64,000 nucleotides of DNA from Fremontodendron californicum (taxonomy: Eukaryota > Streptophyta > Magnoliopsida > Malvales > Malvaceae): positions 14,888,603 to 14,952,602 of the forward strand of contig JAULJL010000040.1 in NCBI GenBank assembly GCA_030761205.1, read 5' to 3'. The notes beneath the pieces were generated by a model. The model was not told where the DNA came from, did no database searches, and was given only the letters and a program-made list of their open reading frames with translations. Position numbers and translations under genes: made by a program. Shown here one piece after another: positions 1 through 9,257 of the stretch. Numbering within the stretch: position 1 is the stretch's first letter; the number at the start of each line of letters is the position of its first letter.

Positions 1-1043
1 TGTGGTACCTGAACATGATTATTATTCCGCCAACTGAAGTTGGGATGATTTCTCCATTCAGGGTTATACGTTTCAGAGTAAGGAGAAGGAAAAGGCTTTT
101 TAAATGTGTTTATGGAATTTACTTGATCATGCAACGCTTCTTTAAGAATGGGAATGTTTGGACATTCAGAAGTGGGGTGTCCCATGATTTCACAAATTCC
201 ACAACTTTCTTCATTTTTAACCGTTTTGACTTCTTTTACTTCTCTCAGTTCCATGGCTTCAATCTTTCTAGCCAAATTAGCTACTTTAGCTTTTATCTCA
301 TCTTCTTGACTAAAATGATATTTTCCTCTGTTAGAAACAAGATTAGATCTATTGGAACTTTCAGAGGAATTATCTGTGTGCCAGGCTTGAGAGTTATCTG
401 CCAAATGGTCTAGGTAGTCAAAGGCTTCTTCAGGTTCTTTTTCTAGAAACTCACCGTTACACATTGTTTCAACAAATTGTTTAGTTTCGGGAGTTAAACT
501 TTCATAAAAGAAACTAATAAGACGCCATTTTTCAAAACCATGATGTGGACAAGAACTTAACAAATCTTGAAAACGCTCCCAGCACTGAAAAAATGCTTCA
601 TTTTGATTTTGATTGAAATTTTGAATCTGTCTTTTCAAAGCAGTAGTTTTATGTGCTGGGAAAAATTTCTTTAGAAACTCAGTTTGTAATTCTTGCCATG
701 TGCCAATTGACCTTGGTTTTAAATTATGAAGCCAAATTTTTGCTTTATCTTTTAAAGAAAAAGGAAATAATTTTAGCTTGACAATTTCATTTGTACATTG
801 TTGGTCATTAAAGGTGACACATACATCTTCGAAGTCTTTTAGAAACGAGTAAGCACTTTCCGATTCCAACCCATAGAAATTTGGAAGCAAAGCTATCATA
901 CCTGGTTTAAAACGAAAGTTGTTTGCATTGAGAGGAAAAATAAAACAAGAGGGTGATGAGCTTCGAGTTGGTTGCAAGTAGTCACGCATGGTGCGTACTT
1001 GTCTGTTCTCATCTTCAGCATGAACACTTTCATTGTCAGCCAT
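1..1043 (-). CDS. gag: Retrotransposon Gag polyprotein, partial (runs off the window)
   Basis: An open frame begins at the ATG at 1043 and stays open to the left edge (at least 347 codons). I translated almost all of it and found no stop. The N-terminal half has the usual plant Gag core, with motifs such as LPNFYGLESESAYSFL and KLFPFSLKDKAKIWL. Further on, near 170-206, a zinc-knuckle-like cluster CX2CX4HX4C (CGICEIMGHPTSEC) should bind the RNA genome. Gag forms the virus-like particle in the cytoplasm. The primer site and LTR lie directly upstream, which makes this the start of a second element copy that looks intact as far as visible, unlike the copy to its right. The protease and pol of this copy are outside the window. 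Confidence 0.9.
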   Translation of the reverse strand, partial: MADNESVHAEDENRQVRTMRDYLQPTRSSSPSCFIFPLNANNFRFKPGMIALLPNFYGLESESAYSFLKDFEDVCVTFNDQQCTNEIVKLKLFPFSLKDKAKIWLHNLKPRSIGTWQELQTEFLKKFFPAHKTTALKRQIQNFNQNQNEAFFQCWERFQDLLSSCPHHGFEKWRLISFFYESLTPETKQFVETMCNGEFLEKEPEEAFDYLDHLADNSQAWHTDNSSESSNRSNLVSNRGKYHFSQEDEIKAKVANLARKIEAMELREVKEVKTVKNEESCGICEIMGHPTSECPNIPILKEALHDQVNSINTFKKPFPSPYSETYNPEWRNHPNFSWRNNNHVQVP

Positions 1044-1324
1044 GGTAGGAGTTGTATTAGAAAGATTACCTGAAAAAGTTTCACAATAAAATCTAACTAA
1101 ACGACGAGATCTAAAATCACGTCGCCAAACAAGCATAAAACAAAGTTAATATACAAAATTAGGCGGTATAACCAGCCAATAAAAATAAAACAAAGTTAAT
1201 ATACAATATAAATATAAATATATAGAAAATTAGGCGGTATAACCAGCCAATAAAAATAAATATAGGCGGTATAACCAGCCAATAAAAATAAATATACTTA
1301 TAAACTTATATACTTAGTATTGCC

Positions 1325-1342
1325 TCCCCGGCAACGGCGCCA
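1325..1342 (-). other. Primer-binding site, tRNA-Asp type
   Basis: On the minus strand the sequence TGGCGCCGTTGCCGGGGA lies 6 nt inside the LTR end. It is complementary to the 3' end of plant tRNA-Asp, the reverse-transcription primer used by Athila and related Ty3/gypsy elements. It fixes the orientation and shows that the adjacent LTR acts as a 5' LTR for the gag at 1-1043. Confidence 0.85.
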
Positions 1343-1348
1343 AAAACT

Positions 1349-2840
1349 TGATAGTAACTCAATTAAGAGTTGTAAACCCAAGTGCAGGTTATGTTCAAGT
1401 AATAAATTCTCGGGTGTCCGAGGTCGAACCACAGGGAAGCGTATTAATAAGTATAAGTTTATAAATATATAAGACAAAGAAAGTAAACAAGATATTAGGG
1501 AATCAACAACAAAATAAGATAAACAAGATATTAGAGAACAAAATAAACAAAATAACATAAAAACAATTAAACAAGATATAAAAAAACAATAAGAAAGGAT
1601 GTTGAGGTTAGAGACTCCACTCTTGGTGTTATGCTAAGATTAATCTTGTTTTATTACACAATTGAAATCCACACATAAGGGAGGTTCCAATCGGAAGGTT
1701 TAGCAATTCAGTCCAACGTCCATAGCATATGATATTATGTTCATTTGGTGTCCTCAAAACTCATAAAAAGAGTCCAAGCATTCCTTATGCCAAGGTATAT
1801 GTCTACAACAAATCAAGGTTATGAAACCAAGCATTTACTGTGCCATTTTCATTGTCAATAATGAATCAAGATCTCTACTTTGCAAGTATGATTTTAAACC
1901 AAAAGAAAATATTATCTATACTAGTGTTTATAAATGATGATTCATTTTAGCTCATGTTTAAGAGACTAACCTTAGCATTTACCAAGAGCTTCACCTCATC
2001 ACCTCAACAATATGATTAGCAACACATACTAGATATGAATAAAATGAAAAGAAATGTAAGAAGCATAAGTAAATAAAAAAAAGAAAACTAGAGAAAGGAA
2101 AGAAGAAGAAAACTTAGAGAATTTTACTACAAAGGCTAATATCCTACCAATGTATAATGTATCCCAATACTCATCCAAGGCCCTCTATTTATACATATTT
2201 TGGAGGGCTAAATGACAAGAGACAAGCTTTACAAATTTCAAAGGTAGGTATAATAGGTGGGTGCATTTTTCTAACAATTTTCGTCATATTGTATGACAAT
2301 TCTGATCAGCCAGCTTGATGGTCGATTTTGTCAATGTTGGAGGCTCGATCTGATAAAATGGTCTTCTAGAAAAATATACCCCTATCAGTTACGGATCCAT
2401 AGCCGTTGGAATCAGATCATTTGCGCACGTGGATCGGAAGATATGGTCAAAATACCAAAACGGTGCAGAACAGACATCATTGCACATCAGCCAACTTGAT
2501 GGTCGATTTCGCTAGGGAAAACGACTCCGTTTCAAGAAGTGTAAAACATGAAAAAGATAGATATGCCTCTTAGCTTTGCAGGGATACAAAGTTCAGCCTT
2601 ATTGCTTCAGTGAAACTCAAGATATAGCTGATATGGCAAAAGGTGTCGGAACTGGAACTGAACTGGATTTGCCCTTAATACTAGTAATCTGAAATCACTC
2701 AAAGAAACTTGTGAAAAACACCAAATTACATAAAAATATAAAAGATCATAAACACAATTAGACTAAACAATAATAACTCGTATTTAACACAAAACAATAA
2801 TAAAACATAAGTAAAAACTATATAATTATACGAGTTATCA
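1349..2840 (-). repeat. Complete LTR (1492 bp) shared by two element copies
   Basis: The LTR is bounded by inverted TGATA...TATCA ends (plus strand TGATAGTAAC at 1349, CGAGTTATCA ending at 2840). The primer site lies 6 nt from one end and the polypurine tract abuts the other. A 307-bp segment (about 1651-1957) recurs without visible mismatch at 8951-9257. Near-identity between LTR copies implies recent activity or recent rearrangement. No host target-site duplication can be seen because the internal regions on both sides belong to the element. Confidence 0.88.
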
Positions 2841-2856
2841 CACCCCCATACTTAGA
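2841..2856 (-). other. Polypurine tract
   Basis: The minus strand reads CTAAGTATGGGGGTG directly before the LTR start TGATAAC. This purine-rich tract is the plus-strand primer of LTR retroelements and marks the 3' end of the internal region of the right-hand copy. Confidence 0.8.
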
Positions 2857-4613
2857 TTGTTGCTAGTCCCTAGCAACGACTCAATAAAAATAAAATAAGA
2901 AAATCTAATCTAATCCATTTTCGTAGGAAATCACGGTGGCACTTAGCATGTGACACAAGCCTTTAAACCCCTAGGTGTCCCTAGTGGACGAGTTTAGTCT
3001 CGTGAGGGTTTACTAGGACGATACCCACAAACATTGAAGAAATAAGAAAAACTAAAAATAATAATTATAACTAATCCTTCCAATATAAATTAGAGATAAT
3101 CATTGGACAAGTCTTAAAAACTAATCAATAGCTTAAAGAAATTCACAAAAAATCTTGCTTGAATGTAAATAGTTTGAGTTAAGCCAATAATAACATAACA
3201 TATTTCAATCAAAATAGTGTATATTCAAACTTAATCTCAACTTCTCACATGGGATACTCTCTTGATTTTCACTCTTTAAAGTAGTGGTAAAGTGTTTACA
3301 CTCAATCAATCTCATGAAAACACTTCTACCATATGCTTGCTTGTCCACCTATTCTCCACTATTTAGATCATACAACTTCATAAATCAAGAGGTCTTTATT
3401 CAAGGTTGTAATGGGGCCAAAGGGTTATAATGTGGTTAAAGAACAAAAGGATAAAGATATCACAAAGGTTCCAAAGAGTTCATAGATTTTAGAGACATAA
3501 TAAGATCATACAAATAAAACTTCTCAAAACTCTTATAAAGCACATAATAACATAGGCTAAATATTCATGTTGAGCCTTTGCATCATTCTAACCAACTTTG
3601 TAACATCTTTTTCTAGAAGTTCAAGAGAAGATTTTTTTTTTTTTTAAATATGGGAATGTATTTGACAATGATCCCTTTCTTTTTCTCTTGACTTTTTCTT
3701 TTCTTTTCTTTCCCCACACTTATCTTTTGTTTCTAACCCAAATTTTCAAATAAAAATATCCCTTGTTTTTTTGCAATATGTCTCAAAATATAAAATTCAT
3801 CTTTAGAACAAGGGTAAGGATATAAGTATATTTAGGCTAGGTGTAAGTTGTGGTTACCAATAAAACATCATATTTAATGTAGGCTCAAATTGTCTCACTA
3901 GTGGGGATGTTCTCGTAGAACATTAATAATGGATGGCTGTTTGGCTCTGGTTATAATCCTAATGCCTCTATCATATTCATGTTGTCACATGTATCAATAT
4001 AGTCTCAAACGGTTTAAAACAAGTTCTAGAGAATCATGTAATCATAAGAGCACTCAAGAAAGAAATTAGATTGATTTGTATAATGCATCAATCATTATAG
4101 GCTCAAAAACTCACAAAGATGATTATACAAGTCAGATTAAGTCTAAACATGCTTCTTTCTCAATCAACATATCATATTAACATTGGCTCATAAAAAGGTT
4201 GACATCAAGCTCAATTCTCATGAAAATCTTCTCACTAATAAATCTGTTTTAGACTTATGCAATTCATATCTCATCATTGTATTGAAAGTAACTAAAAAAA
4301 AACACACTAAGTCTAAACATGCTTTTTTTTTTTTTTTTTTTTTGTTTTTTTGAAGAAGAAGATTAAATCAAACTGACAAGGTATGTCTCAAGTCTCCCTT
4401 ACTCAGACCTTGTTCAGAATGAATACTTCTAAATGTCTTAAAACACAACAATTTTTTTTTTTTTTTTAAGCAAAATATGTCCCTTACCCCCTACTAAAAT
4501 ATGACATTGTCCCCAATGTCAAATTTTAAAGGTAGAATTTAGGAGATATTACCTGCAGAGGTTGCTAACCACTTATTATAACTGAGACACAACAAGCAAA
4601 ATGTTAGATAATG
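2857..4613 (-). other. Long 3' noncoding region of the retroelement
   Basis: No plausible coding sequence is present. The stretch is AT-rich with several T homopolymers (about 3632-3646, 4323-4343, 4452-4467) and reads as untranslated retroelement DNA between the last accessory ORF and the polypurine tract. Athila-type elements commonly have long noncoding 3' regions. Confidence 0.6.
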
Positions 4614-5261
4614 TCACAAAGACAAAGTGCAATCCACTCCTTGCTCGTCCATATCTCTTTTTCTTTTTCCGAGCGTTTGCGAAACAACCGTAGCAGATAA
4701 ACACTCATAAGCTTGTAGCTTTTTGAGTAAATCTTCAATGGTTGTAGCAGAAATTATGGTTCTCCTTGCCTCTGAAAACATGAATCCATTATCCACAGCA
4801 TTATCTAAATATGAAAGTAAATTACTAAAATAACCATTAATATTAAGCAAACCAATGGGTTTCTTATTTGTGACCAAAGATGACCAAGAAGCCACGCAAG
4901 CTATTTCTTCCAATGTACCCAGACCTCCTGGTAAAGCAATGAATGCATCGGCAGAATGGTACATGATTGTTATCCGTTCAGGGATACTCCAGACTTGTAT
5001 TTCCTTACCCACGGTAGGTCCACAAAAATCTGTGAATAGTTTTGGCACGATTCCTAGAACTGGACTTCCTCCGGCGTGTGCTGCTGTAGCGACTGCTCCC
5101 ATTAAACCCGTACTACCGCCTCCATAAATCAAGTGGATCTTTTGTTGGGCAAGTATTACTCCAACTCTTATGGCTTCATCAGCGAATATGTTATTTTTCC
5201 CTGGATAAGCACCTCCAAAGACACAAATTTTTTTAATGCGCTGGGACGAAGTGCTTTCCAT
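4614..5261 (-). CDS. LOG-like cytokinin riboside 5'-monophosphate phosphoribohydrolase carried by the retroelement
   Basis: This 215-aa protein has the length and fold signature of the plant LOG family, which releases active cytokinin bases from their riboside monophosphates in one step in the cytosol and nucleus. Visible motifs: nucleotide-binding segment YGGGSTGLMG (46-55), conserved Arg96, and PGGLGTLEE (111-119), the PGGxGTxxE family signature with Glu119, followed by the conserved KPIGLLNINGYF segment. Two positions after Arg96 that I recall as basic in plant LOGs are Ile97 and His102. The C-terminus has GKRKRD, a possible nuclear signal. I chose the ATG at 5261 because a consensus splice acceptor ends 20 nt upstream. 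The frame is open for 69 more codons to an ATG at 5468, but that stretch looks unlike LOG. The gene lies between integrase and the polypurine tract on the same strand as gag-pol, so it is cargo of the element. It has no introns, consistent with capture through RNA. Whether the enzyme is active is not known. Confidence 0.85.
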   Translation of the reverse strand: MESTSSQRIKKICVFGGAYPGKNNIFADEAIRVGVILAQQKIHLIYGGGSTGLMGAVATAAHAGGSPVLGIVPKLFTDFCGPTVGKEIQVWSIPERITIMYHSADAFIALPGGLGTLEEIACVASWSSLVTNKKPIGLLNINGYFSNLLSYLDNAVDNGFMFSEARRTIISATTIEDLLKKLQAYECLSATVVSQTLGKRKRDMDEQGVDCTLSL

Positions 5262-5280
5262 TTTTTTTCTTTTTCGAGTG

Positions 5281-5296
5281 CCTGAAAGAGAATGAG
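5281..5296 (-). promoter_or_regulatory. Candidate 3' splice site before the LOG-like ORF
   Basis: The minus strand reads TCATTCTCTTTCAG|GC: a pyrimidine run, then CAG, with the putative exon starting at 5281, 20 nt before the LOG ATG. No tested transcript is available. It is proposed because an internal ORF of a retroelement needs a subgenomic mRNA. Confidence 0.5.
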
Positions 5297-5625
5297 TACA
5301 TGGTGTAATATATAGAGGACTGAGTAGTGAATCAGACAAGAGTAATAATGTCGCCGAAAGTGTATTTGACCTGTCAGAAGAAAATGTTAACCTAACAAAA
5401 GATTTTTGCGTGATTTCAGGAAGAAAATCAAAAAGAGAAGAAAAATCAACCGTAAAAGACCAATGCAAAAAAAAAAGAATAATTACACAAATCGAACAAC
5501 ACGTAAACTAAACCGAAATAAAATTATTGCAAATCAAACCAAAAGCTGAGAAGTCATTTATTGTAGTTGTGATTGTGGCTCACATCTTCCTCTGGTTTTA
5601 CGTCCAGAAACGGCTTAAACGCCTT

Positions 5626-6162
5626 CTATGAGTCGAGGATATGCTTCCCATCCAGTTTTCTTACAAGCTGGCAAACAGGGTCTTTTAACATCAGATTCCC
5701 AAGATGTTGCCATTCCCTTTGGAATTGCGGCCATAAATCAAGAATTTCTCTTTGTACGTCTCCACTAGGATGCGTCTCAAGAGAAAGTTGGATATTACCC
5801 AAATTCTCCTTACTCAGTCCATCCTTAATGAATTCAATTTTATCATCTCGATTAGAGGACGGAATCCCAATAGAACGACATTTACCGTTACACGTCCATC
5901 GTGCACACTTGTGGCAATTTGAACTCATGCGCTTTGCTCGTCGCTTCTTTGCATAAGTGCTTCTACCTGTACCTGGTAAATGCAAAACAGGAAGATATTC
6001 ATCTTCACGTACCTTGGCTTCAATTATCCAACGTATGTCTTCAGGAATCCCTTTGTTCATAAGCATTCTTAATCTTTCTAATCGAACTTGGTAAAGCTTC
6101 AGTAAAATATTCCGAGGAAAAGGAGGAAATCGTTTCTGCAATCTTTTGAGAATATCATCCAT
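5626..6162 (-). CDS. Basic cysteine-rich small protein in the env-like position, carlavirus CRP-like
   Basis: This 178-aa ORF starts at ATG 6162. The open frame extends upstream to 6399 and overlaps integrase, but the ATG at 6162 directly follows a strong splice acceptor, so I prefer it. Residues 1-60 look helical. Residues 70-78 are a basic block (YAKKRRAKR), and residues 83-95 hold four cysteines spaced C-x2-C-x4-C-x3-C (CHKCARWTCNGKC), a likely zinc-binding nucleic-acid module. The layout of a short helical part, an arginine/lysine block and then a Cys cluster resembles the cysteine-rich nucleic-acid-binding proteins of carlavirus-type plant viruses, several of which suppress RNA silencing. 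That similarity is from memory of the family and needs a profile search. A coincidental zinc finger or a diverged env-like protein are the alternatives. Neighbours: integrase ends 149 nt upstream and the LOG-like ORF lies downstream, all on one strand. Confidence 0.6.
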   Translation of the reverse strand: MDDILKRLQKRFPPFPRNILLKLYQVRLERLRMLMNKGIPEDIRWIIEAKVREDEYLPVLHLPGTGRSTYAKKRRAKRMSSNCHKCARWTCNGKCRSIGIPSSNRDDKIEFIKDGLSKENLGNIQLSLETHPSGDVQREILDLWPQFQREWQHLGNLMLKDPVCQLVRKLDGKHILDS

Positions 6163-6180
6163 CCTGAAAAAAAAAATGAA
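6163..6180 (-). promoter_or_regulatory. Candidate 3' splice site directly before the Cys-rich ORF
   Basis: The minus strand reads CATTTTTTTTTTCAG|G followed at once by ATG. A run of ten T then CAG is close to an ideal plant 3' splice site, and the first ATG of the putative exon is the ORF start. It parallels the acceptor found before the LOG-like ORF. Confidence 0.55.
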
Positions 6181-6310
6181 ATAAAATAAAATGAAAGAGA
6201 AATTTATATACAATATCAGTTTTGTGGGTAGCTGATGGAACCGACTTAAATAATCACGGAGTACCGTTATCCGCCATTTAACCGGGGTAAAAAAAAAATT
6301 ATATTTACAT

Positions 6311-8950
6311 CTAGTTATTTTCAAAACAAGGATCAGAAAGAAAAACAACCTCTTCTTGAGTAACATGATTTTCCAAAAAGAGTTTGAGTCTTTGTCCATT
6401 TACCTTGAATACGTTACCATTTTGAGGATTCTCAATGTCAACTGCTCCATAATGATACACATGCTTAACCACAAATGGGCCAGTCCATCTTGATCTCAAC
6501 TTACCAGGAAATATGTGAAGTCTAGAATTATAAAGTAGAACTTTTTGCCCAACATTAAATGTTTTTCTTGAAATTAACTTGTCATGAAAGGCTTTAGTTC
6601 TTTCTTTATGAATTTTAGAATTCTCATATGCATCATTTCTGAGTTCCTCAAGTTCATTTATTTGTAATTTTCGTAAATTAGAAGCGTCATCAAGGTTTGA
6701 GTTGAACATTTTAATGGCCCAATATGCTTTATGCTCAAGTTCCACAGGTAAATGACAAGGTTTTCCATAAACTAGCCTATAAGGAGACATGCCCAATGCT
6801 GTTTTAAAAGCTGTTCGATAGGCCCATAATGCATCGTTAAGTCTAAGAGACCAATCTTTGCGATTTGGATTAACTGTCTTTTCCAAAATTTGTTTAATCT
6901 CCCTATTTGCTAATTCTACCTGTCCATTTGTCTGCGGGTGATAAGGGGTTGCAACTTTGTGTGTAATGGCATATTTCTTCATTAATGTTTCAAAAACCTT
7001 GTTGCAAAAATGTGTTCCCCCATCGCTTATGATAGATCGAGGAATTCCAAATCGACTCAAAATATTTTCTTTTAAAAATTTAATCACTGTTTTGTGATCA
7101 TTATTTCGACATGGAATTGCCTCTATCCACTTTGAAACATAATCTATTGCTACTAAAATGTATAAGAAACCAAAAGATGGTGGAAATGGTCCCATGAAAT
7201 CAATACCCCAACAGTCAAAAATTTCAATTACAAGAATTGGGTTCAAAGGCATCATGTTTCTTTTCGAAATGGAACCTAATTTTTGACAACTTTCACATGA
7301 CTTGCAAAAATTATGTGCATCTTTGAACAAAGTTGGCCAGTAAAATCCACACTGTAAAATTTTTGCAGCAGTTTTCTTTGATGAAAAATGACCACCACAT
7401 GCCTCGGAATGACAAAACTTAATTACACTACTTACCTCATTGTCGGGAATGCATCTTCGAAAAATCTGATCAGGACAATATTTGAACAAGTAAGGGTCAT
7501 CCCAATAGAACTTCTTTACCTCATTCAGAAACTTCCTTTTATCTTGGGTGCTCCATTGAGAAGGAATTTTTCCTGTAGCAAGAAAATTAGCAATGTCAGC
7601 AAACCAAGGTGTCGTGGAGACAATTAGAAGTTGTTCATCAGGAAAAGTATCATTTATTGGTGAGGTTCCAAAAGATTCATCACAAACAAGTCTTGATAAA
7701 TGATCAGCCACCACATTTTCTACTCCTTTTTTATCTCGAATGGTGATGTCAAATTCTTGCAGCAAAAGGATCCACCTCAGCAACCTAGGTTTTGCATCCT
7801 TCTTAGAGAGAAGATATTTTAAAGCTGCATGATCACTAAAGACAACAATTGATGATCCAACAAGGTAAGATCTGAATTTATCCAATGCAAAAACAACTGC
7901 AAGTAATTCCTTTTCTGTAGTGGAATAATTCATTTGGGCTCTATTTAAAGTTTTACTTGCATAGTAAATTACATGTGGTTTATTATCTTTCCTTTGTCCT
8001 AACACAGCACCAACAGCATAGTCACTAGCATCACACATTATTTCAAATGGTAAGGACCAATCAGGAGATCTCATAATAGGAGCAGTAGTGAGCATATTTT
8101 TGAGTTTTTCAAAAGCATCTTCACAATCTTTAGTCCATTCAAATGCAGTGTCTTTCATTAAAAGATTACATAGAGGTTTAGATATTGTGCTAAAATCTTT
8201 TATGAATCTTCTATAAAAACCTGCATGTCCCAAGAATGACCTAATGTCCTTTACTGTCTTTGGTGTGGGTAGATTAGCAATCAATTCAAGTTTTGACTTG
8301 TCTACCTCAATCCCTTTTGCAGAAACAATGTGACCTAGTACAATACCTTTAGTGACCATGAAATGACATTTTTCCCAATTAAGAACAAGATTTTTTTCTT
8401 CACACCTAATCAATACATTTTTCAAATTGGCTAAGCAATCATCAAATGAATCACCAGAAACAGAAAAATCATCCATGAAAATCTCAAGATTACGTTCAAT
8501 CATGTCACTAAAAATGCTAAGCATGCATCTTTGAAATGTGGCAGGGGCGTTACATAATCCAAATGGCATTCTACGATATGCAAAAGTACCAAAAGGACAT
8601 GTAAAAGTGGTTTTCTCTTGGTTCTCAAGTGCAATGGCAATTTGATTATACCCAGAATATCCATCTAGAAAACAATAAAACTCATGCCCTGCAACTCTTT
8701 CTAAGATTCTTGTAGTTCATCAAGATGTGAAGAAATTATGACTGGAAAAGTTTCACTCTCACCCAAAAAGGAATATTTTAGCTCGGATGGCAATGGTTTT
8801 AACTCCAGCTTGGGTGGTTCAATAGTTGATGGTACAGTGACATTTGTAAGTGATGGTAGTTCCTCAAACTTTTGTTTCCAACAATGCTTATCCTGAAAAG
8901 ATTTTAACAAAGAATCAGTGTGTGAAATTTCTGAAGCATTATCAAACTCA
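6311..8950 (-). pseudogene. pol: Retrotransposon Pol remnant: PR-RT linker, partial RT, RNase H, integrase
   Basis: From 8707 to 6311 the frame is uninterrupted and encodes the catalytic part of reverse transcriptase (polymerase motif FMDD), RNase H (DASDYAVGAVLGQ, TEKELLAVV, VFSDHAALKYL), and integrase with an HHCC zinc-binding segment and a DDE triad in FDCWGIDFMGPF, IISDGGTHF and GQVELANREIK. Before about 8707, in another frame ending with TAG at 8701, lies the acidic protease-to-RT linker. Gag, protease and the N-terminal part of RT are missing, so this copy cannot be autonomous. The deletion junction lies at CAAGAATCTTAG. The linker frame itself begins inside an LTR fragment. Pol reverse-transcribes the element RNA and integrates the cDNA; the LOG-like and Cys-rich ORFs follow it. 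Confidence 0.9.
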
Positions 8951-9257
8951 TTTATTACACAATTGAAATCCACACATAAGGGAGGTTCCAATCGGAAGGT
9001 TTAGCAATTCAGTCCAACGTCCATAGCATATGATATTATGTTCATTTGGTGTCCTCAAAACTCATAAAAAGAGTCCAAGCATTCCTTATGCCAAGGTATA
9101 TGTCTACAACAAATCAAGGTTATGAAACCAAGCATTTACTGTGCCATTTTCATTGTCAATAATGAATCAAGATCTCTACTTTGCAAGTATGATTTTAAAC
9201 CAAAAGAAAATATTATCTATACTAGTGTTTATAAATGATGATTCATTTTAGCTCATG
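8951..9257 (-). repeat. LTR fragment (307 bp) at the truncated end of the element
   Basis: The segment from TTTATTACACAATTG to TTTTAGCTCATGT matches positions about 1651-1957 of the complete LTR with no difference that I can see. Left of it is polyprotein sequence, right of it (9258 on) is unrelated DNA. It marks the broken 5' end of the right-hand element copy. Its first bases supply the start of an open frame that reads into the linker (8991-8701). Confidence 0.88.

Larger units (their letters stand above)
1..9257 (-). mobile_element. Athila-type Ty3/gypsy LTR retroelement, two copies sharing one LTR
   Basis: Reading the minus strand from high to low coordinates gives: an LTR fragment (9257-8951), a polyprotein remnant with RT, RNase H and integrase (8950-6311), a small Cys-rich ORF, a LOG-like ORF, about 1.7 kb of noncoding DNA, a polypurine tract, a full LTR (2840-1349), a tRNA-Asp primer site, and an open gag running off the left edge. 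A polypurine tract marks the start of a 3' LTR and a primer site marks the end of a 5' LTR, so the same LTR serves two copies in tandem. The domain order RT-RNase H-integrase fits Ty3/gypsy. The tRNA-Asp primer, the LTR size and the long 3' region with extra ORFs fit the Athila lineage (known for the family; assignment is inference). The upstream copy lacks most of its 5' LTR, gag, protease and the N-terminal part of RT. Confidence 0.9.

Noticed and set aside
896..1084. 62-codon minus-strand frame at the gag start
   Set aside because: Wrong frame; the true Gag frame starts at 1043 and carries the conserved Gag motifs.
2293..2499. 68-codon frame inside the LTR
   Set aside because: It lies in the LTR on the strand opposite to the element and has no recognisable motif.
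4855..5127. 90-codon open frame on the plus strand
   Set aside because: It is antisense to the most conserved part of the LOG-like ORF and its composition is explained by that coding strand.
6163..6399. N-terminal extension of the Cys-rich ORF to an upstream ATG at 6399
   Set aside because: It overlaps the integrase end, is hydrophobic and low in conservation signals, and the acceptor at 6163 makes ATG 6162 the better start.
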